Made by a program: the position numbers and the translations under genes | Shown: positions 32,760-41,637 of the stretch, piece by piece | Layout: each line of letters begins with the position of its first letter | Position numbering within the stretch: the stretch's first letter is position 1 | The notes under the pieces: generated by a model | The model's input: the letters and a program-made list of their open reading frames with translations, nothing else | What the model was told of the DNA's origin: nothing | The model's database searches: none | Assembly (NCBI GenBank): GCA_902555945.1 | Contig: CACDUS010000001.1 | Span: 1 to 64,000, forward strand | Source: an uncultured Pelagibacteraceae bacterium | Lineage (GTDB): Bacteria; Pseudomonadota; Alphaproteobacteria; Pelagibacterales; Pelagibacteraceae | DNA length: 64,000 nucleotides | Reading direction: 5' to 3'

Positions 32760-33467
32760 ATGGCATTTTTTGAAGGTAATAACATGACAGGCGGATATGG
32801 AAATGGTCCAGATATTATTAATTCATGTTCCGTTAATGTTGAAAAAGGAGAAATAGTTTCAATTCTTGGACCTAATGGAGCTGGAAAATCTACAGCGATG
32901 AAAGCAATGTTAGGTTTACTAAATTTAAAAGCAGGATCTGTAATTATCAATGGAAAAGATATATCAAATCTTTCACCTCAAGATCGAGTAAAAGAAGGAA
33001 TTTCATTTGTACCTCAAACAAAAAATGTTTTTGCAGGCATGACTGTTGAAGAAAATTTAGAAATGGGAGCTTTTTTAATTAATAGTGATTATAAATCAGT
33101 TATTGATGAAATTTATGAGTTATTTCCAATCCTTAAAGAAAAAAGAAATCAGTTAGTTGGAGAGTTATCAGGAGGACAAAGACAGCAAGTTGCACTTGGT
33201 AGAGCTTTAATGATTAAACCTTCAGTTTTAATGTTGGATGAACCAACAGCAGGTGTCTCCCCAATAGTAATGGATGAATTGTTTGACCATATAGTTAAAG
33301 TTAAAAAAACTAATGTTGCAATCTTGATGGTTGAACAAAATGCAAAACAGGCATTGAATATTTCTGATAGAGGTTATGTTTTAGTCACAGGTGAAAATCG
33401 TTACTCTGGAACTGGACAAGAATTATTGAATGATTCAAGAGTAAGAAGCTCTTTTTTAGGTGGTTAA
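32760..33467 (+). CDS. livF: ABC transporter ATP-binding protein (LivF-like, second cluster)
   Basis: GPNGAGKSTAMKAMLG; LSGGQRQQVALGR. Confidence 0.92.
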   Translation: MAFFEGNNMTGGYGNGPDIINSCSVNVEKGEIVSILGPNGAGKSTAMKAMLGLLNLKAGSVIINGKDISNLSPQDRVKEGISFVPQTKNVFAGMTVEENLEMGAFLINSDYKSVIDEIYELFPILKEKRNQLVGELSGGQRQQVALGRALMIKPSVLMLDEPTAGVSPIVMDELFDHIVKVKKTNVAILMVEQNAKQALNISDRGYVLVTGENRYSGTGQELLNDSRVRSSFLGG

Positions 33468-34479
33468 TATGGATTTCTTAAATGCAATTATTTTATTATT
33501 AAATTACATTTTTGTGCCAGCTCTTACTTATGGGTCTCAACTAGCTCTAGGTGCAATTTTTGTAACTTTGATTTATGGAATTCTAAGATTTGCAAACTTT
33601 GCTACAGGAGACATGATGTCATTTGGGACGATGTTCACGATTTTATTCACCTGGTATTTTCAATCAGTTGGTATCAGTCTTGGTGTATTCCCTACTGCAC
33701 TCTTAGCAATTCCGTTCGCAATAATCTTTATGGTGAGCTACATGCTTTTAATTGATAAATTTGTATTTAAATATTACAGAATAAAGAAAAGTCCTCCAGT
33801 TCAATTAGCGATGGTTAGTATTGGAGTAATGTTTGTAACTCAAGCGGTGGTTAGAATAATAATAGGTCCGTCTGATAGAAGATTTTTTGATGGTGAAAAG
33901 TTCTTAATTAGAGCAGGGGAGTTTAAAGATATGACTGGTTTGAATGAAGGGTTAGCTATCAAATCTACTCAAGTCATTACAATTTTGGTTACTGTTATTC
34001 TTGTTTCAGCTCTTTTTTGGTTTTTAAATAAAACTAAAACAGGGAAAAGTATGAGAGCTTATTCTGATAATGAGGATTTAGCATTACTCTCAGGTATTGA
34101 TCCAAAAAAAATAGTAATGATAACTTGGATCATAGCTGGTATTTTAGCAACAATTGGAGGAGCACTTTACGGCTTAGATAAGAGTTTCAAGCCTTTTACA
34201 TATTTTAACAATATGCTTCCAATATTTGCTGCTGCAATCGTTGGAGGAATAGGAAATCCTTTTGGGGCTTTTTTGGGAGGTTATGTAATTGCTTTTTCAG
34301 AAATACTTTTAACATATGCCTATAAGAAATTTTTTATGTATGTTTTACCAGAAAGTATGGAACCAGATGGTTTGGTTCAATTACTTTCAACCGATTACAA
34401 ATTTGCAGTATCGTTTTCTATATTGGTAATTGTCTTATTATATCGACCATCTGGAATATTTAAAGGGAAGGTGCTGTGA
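33460..34479 (+). CDS. livH: ABC transporter permease (LivH-like, second cluster)
   Basis: LivH topology, operon context. Confidence 0.9.
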   Translation: MVNMDFLNAIILLLNYIFVPALTYGSQLALGAIFVTLIYGILRFANFATGDMMSFGTMFTILFTWYFQSVGISLGVFPTALLAIPFAIIFMVSYMLLIDKFVFKYYRIKKSPPVQLAMVSIGVMFVTQAVVRIIIGPSDRRFFDGEKFLIRAGEFKDMTGLNEGLAIKSTQVITILVTVILVSALFWFLNKTKTGKSMRAYSDNEDLALLSGIDPKKIVMITWIIAGILATIGGALYGLDKSFKPFTYFNNMLPIFAAAIVGGIGNPFGAFLGGYVIAFSEILLTYAYKKFFMYVLPESMEPDGLVQLLSTDYKFAVSFSILVIVLLYRPSGIFKGKVL

Positions 34480-35846
34480 GAAAAAATTTAAACGTAATTG
34501 CTGCATACAGTATTATGATGGGATTAATCATCCTTGTAGGAATATTTCAATCTTGGAATATTGCTCTATCAATATTTAATCTTTGTTTAATCTCAGCTGT
34601 AATGACAATGGGTGCTAATATTCAATGGGGTTATGCTGGCCTTATAAACTTTGGAATAATGGGTTTTACTGCCTTAGGTGGTTTGGCGGCAGTTTTAATA
34701 TCAGTAGATCCGGTTCAAGAAGCATGGAGAGCAGGTGGTTTTGATATTCTAATGTGTTTATGGCTAATAATTGTAATGGTATTAGTTATAAGATTTATAT
34801 TAAAGAATTACGAAAAATCTAAAATAAGAACTTACTCAATAGCTGCAATAATTATAGCTGGAATTATTATTATTAGAGTAACAGCTGAGCCAGGTATAGA
34901 AGCTATTGAAGCTGTTGATCCTGCTAAAACTGGATTCTTAGGTGGTTTTGGCCTACCAATTATTTTTTCTTGGATAGTAGGAGCTTTTTTTGCTGGTGGA
35001 TTAGCATTTGTAATTGGAAAAGTTGCCCTAGGTTTAAGAGCTGATTACTTGGCGATAGCTACACTGCTAATATCTGAAATTGTCATTGCAATTATTAAAC
35101 ATGAAGATTGGCTAACAAGAGGGGTCAAAAATGTGATTGGATTAAAACGTCCAGCACCTTATGAGGTAAATTTACAACAAACAGATTGGTTTATAAATTT
35201 AGTTGAGAAATTTAATTCAAGTAAATTAAATTTAATTTCTGATTTAGCTGAAAGACAAGCTGCTTTAAACCAATTTGTAATTGAAGGATCATCAATTTTT
35301 GTAAAACTTTGTTATTCAGGATTATTTTTAGTTGTTGTAATCGTTCTTTTAATTTTGACTCAAAAAGCTTTGTACTCACCTTGGGGAAGAATGATGAGAG
35401 CTATAAGAGATAATGAAGAAGCAGCGAATGCTATGGGAAAAAATGTAGTTAAACAACATTTACTAATTTTTGTTTTAGGTTCTGCAATAGTTGGAATTGC
35501 TGGTGCAATGTTAGTTACTCAAGATGGATTATTTACACCAGGGAGTTATAGACCTTTAAGATATACTTTTTTAATTTGGGTCATGGTTATTATAGGTGGA
35601 AGTGGAAATAATTTTGGTGCAATTCTTGGTGGTTTTGTAGTTTGGTTTTTATGGATTGAAGCAGCACCAATAGGATTATATTTAGTTAATTTAACAACCG
35701 CAGGATTAGATGATACACATTTCTTAAAGGTTCATTTAATTGAAAGTGTTCCTTATTTTAGATTTTTAATGATGGGAATAGGCTTATTACTCATTATGAG
35801 ATACAGGCCAAAAGGTATACTTCCTGAAAAAATAGAAATAAAATAA
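34476..35846 (+). CDS. livM: ABC transporter permease (LivM-like, second cluster)
   Basis: AIRDNEEAANAMGKNVVKQHL; LivM topology. Confidence 0.9.
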   Translation: MRKNLNVIAAYSIMMGLIILVGIFQSWNIALSIFNLCLISAVMTMGANIQWGYAGLINFGIMGFTALGGLAAVLISVDPVQEAWRAGGFDILMCLWLIIVMVLVIRFILKNYEKSKIRTYSIAAIIIAGIIIIRVTAEPGIEAIEAVDPAKTGFLGGFGLPIIFSWIVGAFFAGGLAFVIGKVALGLRADYLAIATLLISEIVIAIIKHEDWLTRGVKNVIGLKRPAPYEVNLQQTDWFINLVEKFNSSKLNLISDLAERQAALNQFVIEGSSIFVKLCYSGLFLVVVIVLLILTQKALYSPWGRMMRAIRDNEEAANAMGKNVVKQHLLIFVLGSAIVGIAGAMLVTQDGLFTPGSYRPLRYTFLIWVMVIIGGSGNNFGAILGGFVVWFLWIEAAPIGLYLVNLTTAGLDDTHFLKVHLIESVPYFRFLMMGIGLLLIMRYRPKGILPEKIEIK

Positions 35847-35850
35847 AATT

Positions 35851-35922
35851 ATGAAATATGTTATAACAGGTGCCGCAATAGCTTGGGCTTTGTATATGGC
35901 TGATAAATATTTGTTTTTTTAA
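35851..35922 (+). CDS. Putative 23-aa single-TM microprotein MKYVITGAAIAWALYMADKYLFF
   Basis: ATG 4 nt after livM stop, single hydrophobic helix, TAA just before terminator; below ORF-track size cutoff. Confidence 0.5.
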   Translation: MKYVITGAAIAWALYMADKYLFF

Positions 35923-35926
35923 AAAA

Positions 35927-35956
35927 AAACCCCCAACAAATAAATGCTGGGGGTTT
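35927..35956. terminator. Bidirectional intrinsic terminator between convergent livM-side genes and substrate-binding protein
   Basis: AAACCCCCA/TGGGGGTTT 9-bp stem, flanking A and T tracts. Confidence 0.85.
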
Positions 35957-35974
35957 AAATTTTAAGATAAAAAA

Positions 35975-37156
35975 TTATCTTTGTTTTTTAGTTTTAAACT
36001 TTCCGCCTTTAACTTCTTGTTCTAAGAAAGAACCTTCAGCTTCACCGACGCTAGTAAAAGTAACTCCAGTTGCACCTTCGTAGTCAACTTTCTTACCTTT
36101 AGCTAATAAATCTAAACCTTTTTTAAGCTCACCTGGATAAATTTTTGTTCCAGGACCGTTAGCAACATCCATTACATTTTTTGCAATCGATGCTCTATCA
36201 GCTGAATTACCTGCTTGCATTGCTAAAACTATTAAAGCAGCAGCATCATAAGACTCACCTGTATAAGGACCAGAGCTATCTATACCAGCAGCGCTTGCTA
36301 CTTTAGCAAATACACCAGCTCCTTTTCCAGTTGATCCAGGCATTGAACCAAAAGATTTTTTTAGATCTTTTCCAAATGCATCAACTAAAGATTGACCGAT
36401 CATACCATCTGATAAGATAAATCTATCAAATGCACCTGAGTCCAGAGAAGCTTGGATAATTCCTTTACCACCTTGGTCTAAGTAACCAATAACAGCAACT
36501 GCATCACCACCTGCTGAAGCTAATGTTGCTACTTCAGAAGAGTAGTCTGCTTTACCATCTTCGTGCGCATTAACAGTTGTTACTTTGATACCATGAGCCT
36601 CAACAGCTGCTTTGTAAACATCTGCTAAACCTTTTCCATAGTCATTGTTTGTATAAGTGATTGCAACACTTTTTACTTTTCTATCTTTAGTAATATCAGC
36701 TAAAATTTGACCACCTCTAGCATCAGATGGAGCAGTTCTAAAGAAATACCCTTTGTCATCTAAAGTAGTTAATCCTGGCGATGTAGCTGATGGTGAAATC
36801 ATTACCACACCGTTTGGTACAGCAACGTTTGAAGCTATCGCTCCAGTTACACCTGAACAGTCAGCGCCCATAATAGCTGCTACACCTTGTGAAATAACAC
36901 CTTCAGCTGCTGCAGTTGCTGCTGCCGAGTCAACACAAGTTGAGTCTGCTCTTACTACTGAAATAGTTTCTCCACCTAATAGCGAACCTGAGTCAGAAGC
37001 TTCTTTAAAAGCAAGCTCTGCAGATGCAGCCATAGCAGGAGTTAGAGATTCAATTGGACCAGTAAATCCTAAAATAATCCCCATTTTAACTTCTGCAAAA
37101 ACATTTGTTGTAAAAGTAGAAACAAAAATAAATGCAGCAATAAATAGTTTTTTCAT
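35975..37156 (-). CDS. livK: Branched-chain amino acid-type ABC transporter substrate-binding protein (second cluster)
   Basis: Signal peptide; VKMGIILGFTGPIESLTPAMAASAELAFKEA. Confidence 0.9.
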   Translation of the reverse strand: MKKLFIAAFIFVSTFTTNVFAEVKMGIILGFTGPIESLTPAMAASAELAFKEASDSGSLLGGETISVVRADSTCVDSAAATAAAEGVISQGVAAIMGADCSGVTGAIASNVAVPNGVVMISPSATSPGLTTLDDKGYFFRTAPSDARGGQILADITKDRKVKSVAITYTNNDYGKGLADVYKAAVEAHGIKVTTVNAHEDGKADYSSEVATLASAGGDAVAVIGYLDQGGKGIIQASLDSGAFDRFILSDGMIGQSLVDAFGKDLKKSFGSMPGSTGKGAGVFAKVASAAGIDSSGPYTGESYDAAALIVLAMQAGNSADRASIAKNVMDVANGPGTKIYPGELKKGLDLLAKGKKVDYEGATGVTFTSVGEAEGSFLEQEVKGGKFKTKKQR

Positions 37157-37285
37157 TATTTTCCTCTATTTGTTAACAATTTATAAAAAACAAATTAAAT
37201 CTTATTTAAAAAGATTTTCAACAAGCAAATTATCTTATTTTATAGTAGCTTTAATTAATTTAGACTGCGAACATATTAAATTAAT

Positions 37286-38032
37286 ATGAAAATAAACAAA
37301 ATTGAGCCTCAATTTATCAGAAATTCTAATCCAAGGATTGGATTAATTGCCTTAGCAACAGATTTTATGATCGAAAGAGATTTTATTAATGTAATCAAAG
37401 ATAAAGATATAGATTTTTTTGTTAATAGGATTGAATGTTATAATCCTCTTACTAAAGAAAATTTGATAAAGATGTCTGAAAAAGTAACAGAAGTTACTAA
37501 TAATATTTTACCTAACGAAGATATTGATTGTATCGTGTATGGTTGTACTTCCGGAACCATTGCAGCTGGATATGAGTCTATAGAAAAAAAAGTTAAAGCA
37601 GCAAAGCCAAAAGCAAAACTTACTACACCTAGCTCAGCTGCAATAAAGGCTTTAAAAAAATTAGGTGTAAAAAAAATAGCGATATTTACCCCATACAGTA
37701 AAAAATTGAATGATGAGGTCGTAATTTATTTTAGTAATGAAGGGTTTGAAATTACATCTAACTATTACTTAGATATTAAAGCTGACTATGATATTGGAAA
37801 AGTAGATCAAAAATTTTTGTATGATACTTTATCTAACTTTGAAATGAATGATGCCGATGCATTATTTATTTCTTGTACAGCTTTACCAGTCTTAAATATA
37901 ATTGATAAGTTAGAAAAAAAATTAAATAAACCAGTTTTATCTAGTAACCAAGCACTGATTTGGGATTCTCTAGAAAGTATTGGAAAAAATAATTCTGTGA
38001 CAGGATTTGGTAAATTATTCAACATTAATTAA
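37286..38032 (+). CDS. Asp/Glu racemase/maleate isomerase superfamily protein, EutA-like
   Basis: RIGLIALATDFMIERDF; YGCTSGTIAAG; FISCTALP two catalytic-Cys regions. Confidence 0.8.
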   Translation: MKINKIEPQFIRNSNPRIGLIALATDFMIERDFINVIKDKDIDFFVNRIECYNPLTKENLIKMSEKVTEVTNNILPNEDIDCIVYGCTSGTIAAGYESIEKKVKAAKPKAKLTTPSSAAIKALKKLGVKKIAIFTPYSKKLNDEVVIYFSNEGFEITSNYYLDIKADYDIGKVDQKFLYDTLSNFEMNDADALFISCTALPVLNIIDKLEKKLNKPVLSSNQALIWDSLESIGKNNSVTGFGKLFNIN

Positions 38033-38034
38033 AT

Positions 38035-39204
38035 ATGCTTTTTACAAAAGAAGAATATAAGCAAAGACTTAATAAAGTTCAAAAAATGATGCAAACAAAA
38101 GGCATAGAGCTTTTAATTTCTCACGATACAAATAATATGAATTATTTAACAGGTTATGATGCTTGGTCTTTTTACTATGCACAATGTGTAATAGTACATG
38201 TGAATGCTGATGAACCAATATGTTTTGTTAGAGATCAAGATGCAGGTGGAGCTTTTATTAAAACTTATGTTAAAAAAGAAAATATAATTGTTTATGATGA
38301 ACATTATATTCACACATGGCCAAAACATCCTTATGATTATTTAGTTAAAATAATTAAAGACAAAAAATGGGATAAACTTTCAATAGGATTAGAAATGGAT
38401 GCCCACTATTTCACAGCGTTTTGCTATGAAAAAATTAAACAAGGTTTGCCAAATGCAAAAATAAAAGACTCTGAAAGATTAGTTAATTGGGCAAGATTAG
38501 TTAAATCTGAAACTGAAATTGGTTATATGAAATCTGCTGCGAAAATTTCTGAAATCGGAATGAAAACAGCTTTTGATGTAATAAAACCAGGTGTCAGACA
38601 ATGTGATGCTGTTGGGGAAATACAAAAAGCATTATTTTATGGAACACCTGAGTTCGGTGGAGAGTATTCAAGTATTGCAACTTTATTACCAACTGGAAAA
38701 GGAACTTCAGCCTCACATTTAACTGCCACACAAGATAAATTTGTAGAGGGTGAAGCTACAATTATCGAATTATCGGGTGTTTACAAAAGATATCATGCAC
38801 CAATGGCAAGAACTGTTTTGTTAGGAAAACCTGATCAATTAAAAATTGATACGATGAAAAAAACAATAGAGGCTCTTCAAGCAGGAATAGATGCTACAAA
38901 ACCTGGTAATACAGTTGATGATGTTGCTCAAGCGTTTTGGAATGTATTAGATAAATATGGGATAGAAAAAAAATCTAGAACTGGTTATTCAATAGGGATT
39001 GGTTATCCACCAGATTGGGGAGAACATACTCTAAATATATATAAAGGAGACATGACACTTTTGGAACCTAATGTTTGTTTTCATATGATTGCTGTAATGC
39101 AGTTTGGAGATTGGGGTGTAGAAGCTTCAGAGGCCATAAAAGTAACAGACAGAGGAGCAGAATTATTTTGTAATATGTCTAAAGAACTTCACGTTAAAAG
39201 CTAA
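38035..39204 (+). CDS. doeA: M24-family hydrolase, ectoine hydrolase (DoeA/EutD)-like
   Basis: MNYLTGYDAWSFYYAQ, creatinase/M24 fold; neighbour to EutA-like gene. Confidence 0.75.
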   Translation: MLFTKEEYKQRLNKVQKMMQTKGIELLISHDTNNMNYLTGYDAWSFYYAQCVIVHVNADEPICFVRDQDAGGAFIKTYVKKENIIVYDEHYIHTWPKHPYDYLVKIIKDKKWDKLSIGLEMDAHYFTAFCYEKIKQGLPNAKIKDSERLVNWARLVKSETEIGYMKSAAKISEIGMKTAFDVIKPGVRQCDAVGEIQKALFYGTPEFGGEYSSIATLLPTGKGTSASHLTATQDKFVEGEATIIELSGVYKRYHAPMARTVLLGKPDQLKIDTMKKTIEALQAGIDATKPGNTVDDVAQAFWNVLDKYGIEKKSRTGYSIGIGYPPDWGEHTLNIYKGDMTLLEPNVCFHMIAVMQFGDWGVEASEAIKVTDRGAELFCNMSKELHVKS

Positions 39205-39255
39205 TTATTAAAGGTTGAAATTTATACTCACAAATGTTTTAAAGTTATTTATTTT

Positions 39256-40341
39256 ATGTCAAAACAAAAAGATTTCGTAAAGTTTGAGAATGTAGATAAA
39301 AGCTATGACGGTAAAGTCTTAGTTGTTAAAAATCTACAGTTAGATATTGCAGAAGGTGAATTCATTACAATGTTAGGACCCTCTGGCTCTGGTAAAACAA
39401 CGTGTTTAATGATGCTAGCAGGATTTGAAACTCCAACTAATGGAGAAATTTATTTAGGTGGAAAAGCTATTTCAAGTATACCACCACACAAAAGAGGGAT
39501 TGGAATGGTTTTCCAAAACTATGCACTGTTTCCACATATGACTGTTTATGAAAATTTAGCATTTCCATTAAGAGTAAGAAAAATTCCAAAAGATGAAGCA
39601 GATAAAAAAATCGATAAAGCATTATCGATGGTATCACTTCAAGGCTTTGCATCAAGGATGCCAGGTCAATTGTCTGGTGGACAACAACAAAGGGTAGCGG
39701 TTGCAAGATCACTAGTGTTTGATCCTCAATTAGTTTTAATGGATGAGCCTTTGGGAGCTTTGGATAAAAATTTAAGAGAAAGTATGCAATATGAAATTAA
39801 ACATATTCATGAAAGTATCGGAGTAACAGTTGTTTATGTGACCCACGATCAAAGTGAGGCCTTAACAATGTCAAATCGAATAGCGGTATTCAATGATGGT
39901 AAAGTTCAACAACTTTCTAGTCCAGATGAATTGTATGAAAAACCAGTTAATTCTTTTGTTGCAGAGTTTATAGGTGAGAACAATACATTTACTGGCGAGG
40001 TTTCAGATATATCAGGAGGAAAATGTAAAGTTAAACTTGCTAATGCAGAAATTATGGCCAACCCAATCTCAGTTAAATCTAAAGGTGAGAGAACCAAAGT
40101 GTCTTTGAGGCCTGAAAGAGCATTAATTAATCCAAAAGATAAAATGGACAACATTCACAATGGAAAAATTGAAGAAGTCATCTACCACGGAGATCATACC
40201 AGGGTAAGAATAAATCTTTTAGGTAATTCTGAATTTATCTTAAAAGTACCAAACAGTTCAGCAAATCTTGATATTAAATTAGGAAATGAAATTAAGATCG
40301 GCTGGAATAGTGAAGACGCACGAGCACTAGACCCAAAATAG
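39256..40341 (+). CDS. potA: Polyamine-type ABC transporter ATP-binding protein
   Basis: GPSGSGKTTCLMMLAGFE, LSGGQQQRVAVARS, C-terminal TOBE domain. Confidence 0.9.
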   Translation: MSKQKDFVKFENVDKSYDGKVLVVKNLQLDIAEGEFITMLGPSGSGKTTCLMMLAGFETPTNGEIYLGGKAISSIPPHKRGIGMVFQNYALFPHMTVYENLAFPLRVRKIPKDEADKKIDKALSMVSLQGFASRMPGQLSGGQQQRVAVARSLVFDPQLVLMDEPLGALDKNLRESMQYEIKHIHESIGVTVVYVTHDQSEALTMSNRIAVFNDGKVQQLSSPDELYEKPVNSFVAEFIGENNTFTGEVSDISGGKCKVKLANAEIMANPISVKSKGERTKVSLRPERALINPKDKMDNIHNGKIEEVIYHGDHTRVRINLLGNSEFILKVPNSSANLDIKLGNEIKIGWNSEDARALDPK

Positions 40342-40380
40342 ACATCATAGAATTATTATATAATAAGTAAAAAAGGGCTG

Positions 40381-40409
40381 TTGACTCTCTTCTCTGAAGT
40401 TGTTTTAAT
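40381..40409 (+). promoter_or_regulatory. Putative promoter of polyamine-type substrate-binding protein gene
   Basis: TTGACT-17-TTTAAT, followed by 14-bp palindrome TTTAAACGTTTAAA 40416-40429 and SD GGAGG. Confidence 0.55.
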
Positions 40410-40439
40410 TAGTTTTTTAAACGTTTAAACGGAGGAAAA

Positions 40440-41567
40440 ATGAAAAAACTAAGTAAAATATTACTAGCTATTTCTTTTGTACTTTCACTAACTACTTCAG
40501 CATTTGCAACAACAGTAACTGCAGTGTCTTGGGGTGGGGCTTATACTGAGTCTCAAAAGTTAGGTTATGGTGATCCAACTGCTAAAGCACTAGGCATTAA
40601 CATTGCTTGGGTTGACTATTCAGGTGGTTTATCAGAAATCAAAGCACAAAAAGAAGCTGGAAAGATCACGTGGGATATAATCGACGTGTTTGCAATGGAT
40701 ACTATCAATGGATGTGATGAAGGATTATTTGTTGAATTTGATTTCGACAAAGATTTCCCACCAGCTCCAGATGGAACTCCAGCAAGTAAAGATTTCTTTA
40801 CTGCAATGCCAAGTAAATGTGCTGTAGGAAATATTTTATACTCTTGGAACTACGCTTATAACAAAAACAATGTTAAAGGTACTCCTAAGACTATCAAAGA
40901 TTTCTTTAACACAAAGAAATTCCCTGGAAAAAGAGCTATCTACAAAAGCGCTTTAACTAATTTAGAGATCGCTTTAGCTGCAGATGGTATCAAGCCAGGA
41001 AAAGGCGGAGCAAAAATCTATAAAGCTTTAGAAACAGAAAAAGGTGTTGAAAGAGCAATGAACAAGATCAAAGAATTATGTACAGATCCAAAAGGTGGAT
41101 GTGTATTTTGGTCTGCAGGTGCTCAACCACCAGAACTGTTAGTATCAGGTGAAGTAGTAATGGCTACAGGTTGGAATGGTAGATTCTTTAACGCAGAAGT
41201 TGGAGAAGGTGCACCAATCGTGCAAGTTTGGGATGGCCAAGGTCTTGACTACGAATATTTCGTACAAGTTAAAGGTGGACCAAACGATGCTAATGGTATG
41301 GCTAAAAAAGCTTTAGCTATGATGACTAGCACAGAAATGTTAGCAGGAAGTGCGAAATACATCGCATACGCTCCTTGGAGAAAATCTTCTATAGCAATTA
41401 TGGAAGCAGGGGAGCCTTGGTATAAAGATGGTAAGACTAACATGGTACCACAAATGCCAACTGCACCACAAAATACTAAAAACTATTTCTTAGTTGACCC
41501 AATTTTCTGGGCTGACAACGGAACAGAGCTTGGTGAGAAGTGGGAAGCTATGAAAGCTGGTCTATAA
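40440..41567 (+). CDS. Polyamine-type ABC transporter substrate-binding protein
   Basis: Signal peptide; VTAVSWGGAYTESQ; PotD/PotF-like. Confidence 0.9.
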   Translation: MKKLSKILLAISFVLSLTTSAFATTVTAVSWGGAYTESQKLGYGDPTAKALGINIAWVDYSGGLSEIKAQKEAGKITWDIIDVFAMDTINGCDEGLFVEFDFDKDFPPAPDGTPASKDFFTAMPSKCAVGNILYSWNYAYNKNNVKGTPKTIKDFFNTKKFPGKRAIYKSALTNLEIALAADGIKPGKGGAKIYKALETEKGVERAMNKIKELCTDPKGGCVFWSAGAQPPELLVSGEVVMATGWNGRFFNAEVGEGAPIVQVWDGQGLDYEYFVQVKGGPNDANGMAKKALAMMTSTEMLAGSAKYIAYAPWRKSSIAIMEAGEPWYKDGKTNMVPQMPTAPQNTKNYFLVDPIFWADNGTELGEKWEAMKAGL

Positions 41568-41604
41568 TTTAAGTTTTATTAAACTTAATTATATATTATA
41601 ATTT

Positions 41605-41634
41605 AAGGGCGGTTATTTATAACCGCCCTTTTTA
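41605..41634 (+). terminator. Intrinsic terminator between substrate-binding protein and permease genes
   Basis: 11-bp stem AAGGGCGGTTA/TAACCGCCCTT, loop TTTA, T-rich tail. Confidence 0.85.
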
Positions 41635-41637
41635 TTT

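Noticed and set aside
36753-37289. 178-aa plus-strand ORF opposite the livK-like gene
   Set aside because: Antisense shadow ORF of a confidently assigned substrate-binding protein; low-complexity Ala/Ser-rich translation with no recognisable domain.
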